64,000 nt of DNA from Nitratireductor thuwali. GTDB taxonomy: Bacteria; Pseudomonadota; Alphaproteobacteria; Rhizobiales; Rhizobiaceae. Positions 62,623 to 64,000 of this stretch are shown piece by piece; position 1 is the stretch's first letter, and every line of letters begins with the position of its first letter. Made by a program: the position numbers and the translations under genes. The notes beneath the pieces were generated by a model. It saw nothing but the letters and a program-made list of their open reading frames with translations, was not told where the DNA came from and did not search any database. The stretch is from the NCBI RefSeq assembly GCF_036621415.1, contig NZ_CP030942.1:42501-106500 (forward strand). Reading direction: 5' to 3'.

Positions 62623-63120
62623 GGGAAGATGAAAAGGCGTTCCCTCAAACGCCTCCGCTCCACGGCCGATGGCCTCGACCGCCCGCACCATGCGCCCCTC
62701 GCGCCCGAGCAGCCGGTCGGCATGGGCGACGACCAGAATGTTCGGCGTCGCGCTCGGCGCGCGGGCGCGCAGCATCTGCGCCAGCTCGGCCTCGTCCCGC
62801 TTGGGCATCAAGGCGGCGGCGATGGCATAGGCGGCAGCGGTCGAGCGGCTGATGCCGGCCTGGCAATGCACCACCAGCGGCGTCCGGCGCTCCCATTTGC
62901 GCGCGAAGTCGAGCATCGTGCGCACATGATCGGCCGAAGGCACGATCAGGCCCGGCCGCGCCTCGCAAATATCGTGCATGACGAGGTGCAGATGGCTGGC
63001 CGAGGCAACGCCCGGCGGCCGCTCGAACACCGCATCCGGCGACAGGAGCGTGATCAAATGGCTGGCGCCGGTGGCCTCAAGCGTCCGCACCAGTTGCGTT
63101 TGCGGGCAGACATGGATCAT
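62614..63120 (-). CDS. Protein-tyrosine-phosphatase-like protein
   Basis: A 168-residue Cys-based phosphatase-fold protein. The P-loop HCQAGISRS (~84-92) has the catalytic Cys and Arg of the C-x5-R-S motif, and the general-acid candidate is the Asp in VMHDICEA. Its start overlaps the end of cobD by four bases, so the two are co-translated. A place in cobalamin assembly (for example dephosphorylation) is possible from context only; protein substrates are equally possible. Confidence 0.82.
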   Translation of the reverse strand: MIHVCPQTQLVRTLEATGASHLITLLSPDAVFERPPGVASASHLHLVMHDICEARPGLIVPSADHVRTMLDFARKWERRTPLVVHCQAGISRSTAAAYAIAAALMPKRDEAELAQMLRARAPSATPNILVVAHADRLLGREGRMVRAVEAIGRGAEAFEGTPFHLPLL

Positions 63121-64000
63121 CGTCCTTCTCCCTTCCGCCAGTTCTCCAGCGCGTTCTCCAGGCGCGAGAACTCCGCCTCGCCGCCCGGCAGCCCGATGCG
63201 CAGCGCCTCGGGCCGGTCCGCGAAATTGCGCAGGAGAATACCGCGTCCGCCCAGGAAGTCGAACAGATCAGGCGCCGCCGGGGTGAGCACATAGCGGAAC
63301 AAGTAGGTGCCGCCGGAAACTGCGAGCCCATACCGTTCCAGCAGCCCGTCGAGCCTCGCTGCCTCCGCGCGCAGCGTCTCGCGCATCGCCGCCTGCCATT
63401 TGCGGTCGTCCAGCGCGGGCAGGCCGATCTCCATTGCCGGCCCCGCGACGGCCCACGGCCCCAGCCACGCGCCAAGCCTTTGCGCCACGGCAGGGGCGGC
63501 GAGCGCAAAGCCCAGGCGCAGCCCGGCCAGACCGAAGAATTTTCCGAAGGAGCGCAGCACGACGATGCCGCCCTCCCCCACATCGCCCGCAAGACTCTCG
63601 CCGCCCGGCCCAACATCCATGAAGGCTTCGTCCACCACCAGAAGCCCGCCCTTCTTCGCAAGATGCGCCGCCAGTTCCAGCAGCCGCGCGCGCGGCACCA
63701 CGCGCCCGTCCGGATTGTTGGGATTGACGACTATCGCAAGATTCGACTCGAAAAGCTGCTCGAAGCGCTCCACCGCCTCCACCCGGTGCCCGGCCAGCGC
63801 GGCGGCACGGGCATGCTCGGCATAGGTCGGCGAAAGCACCTTCCCCGCCCCGGGATCGACCAGCGAGGCTACCAGCGGCAGCAGGATCTGCGTGCCGGGC
63901 GCGGCGGCCACATGCGCCGCGCTTTCCGCGCCATAGGCGCGTGCGGCGGCAGCCGCTAATTCCTGCGCACGCGCTTCCTCCGGCAGACGCCGATAGGCAG
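63117..64000 (-). CDS. cobD: L-threonine-O-3-phosphate decarboxylase, partial
   Basis: At least 294 residues of a PLP-dependent aminotransferase-fold enzyme; the N-terminus lies beyond the right edge. Visible: AAAPGTQILLPLVASLVDPG, VVNPNNPDGRVVPR (PLP Asn), LVVDEAFMDVGP (PLP Asp/Ala), and the Schiff-base Lys in VLRSFGKFFGLAGLRLGFAL. This pattern with LFDFLGGRGILLRNF belongs to CobD/CobC, which makes aminopropanol phosphate for the nucleotide loop of vitamin B12. Histidinol-phosphate aminotransferase is the nearest alternative. cob genes probably continue to the right. Confidence 0.85.
   Translation of the reverse strand, partial: AYRRLPEEARAQELAAAAARAYGAESAAHVAAAPGTQILLPLVASLVDPGAGKVLSPTYAEHARAAALAGHRVEAVERFEQLFESNLAIVVNPNNPDGRVVPRARLLELAAHLAKKGGLLVVDEAFMDVGPGGESLAGDVGEGGIVVLRSFGKFFGLAGLRLGFALAAPAVAQRLGAWLGPWAVAGPAMEIGLPALDDRKWQAAMRETLRAEAARLDGLLERYGLAVSGGTYLFRYVLTPAAPDLFDFLGGRGILLRNFADRPEALRIGLPGGEAEFSRLENALENWRKGEGR

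Overview
The window is high-GC DNA from an alphaproteobacterium. The likeliest group is a soil or plant-associated member of the Rhizobiales (Phyllobacteriaceae/Rhizobiaceae type). This rests on gene content: acdS paired with an Lrp regulator, matB, choline-sulfate use (betC/choX), ugp and dpp-type importers, an HWE histidine kinase, and the cobalamin gene cobD. I saw no tRNA, rRNA or CRISPR array.

Layout. 1-1300: the end of an IS3-family element, then two gene fragments that meet head-on (an M24 peptidase and a DMT-type exporter), so this edge is a rearrangement scar. 1293-5290 (minus): a compact operon of a CDP-alcohol phosphotransferase, a LicC-like nucleotidyltransferase, a GHMP kinase, an asparagine-synthetase-like ligase without the N-terminal Cys, and the start of the broken exporter. 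This looks like a pathway for a small phosphodiester metabolite. 5697-13459 (plus, divergent): a DeoR regulator, an alkaline-phosphatase-superfamily phosphodiesterase and a complete peptide-type ABC importer, which reads as the matching uptake and hydrolysis arm. 13465-23664: a LysR regulator, a polyamine-type ABC importer, a three-subunit flavin/iron-sulfur amine oxidase of the HcnABC/opine-oxidase type, and an opposing ornithine-cyclodeaminase-like enzyme with an EntS-like exporter. Regulator + importer + oxidase + cyclodeaminase is the logic of octopine-type opine catabolism.

23665-28300 is an IS graveyard: an IS256 remnant, a frameshifted garR fragment, and an IS3-family element whose orfA is split by an IS110-family element, inserted beside a truncated gamma-glutamylcyclotransferase gene. 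The non-coding left end of the IS110 element holds a hairpin whose two arms resemble the two sides of its own insertion site, as expected of a bridge RNA.

28315-49303 is ordinary accessory chromosome: cytochrome P460, an HWE kinase with a single-domain response regulator, malonyl-CoA synthetase, ACC deaminase with its Lrp regulator plus a decayed second Lrp gene, a DHFR-like reductase and a methyltransferase, an operon of thioredoxin-reductase-like protein, Nudix hydrolase and SIR2 protein, choline-sulfate utilisation, an HdeA-like periplasmic protein with a low-complexity insert, an AraC/GH4 alpha-galactosidase pair and manganese catalase. 49882-62622 holds an MFS transporter, a beta-propeller protein, a complete ugpBAEC operon (minus) and a divergent complete dppABCDF-type operon. 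The window ends in a tyrosine-phosphatase-like gene overlapping partial cobD (minus).

The most interesting part is 1293-13459: divergent make-and-use operons for an unidentified, probably phosphodiester-containing, compound, next to an opine-like catabolic operon. The product and substrates are inferred from enzyme families only.
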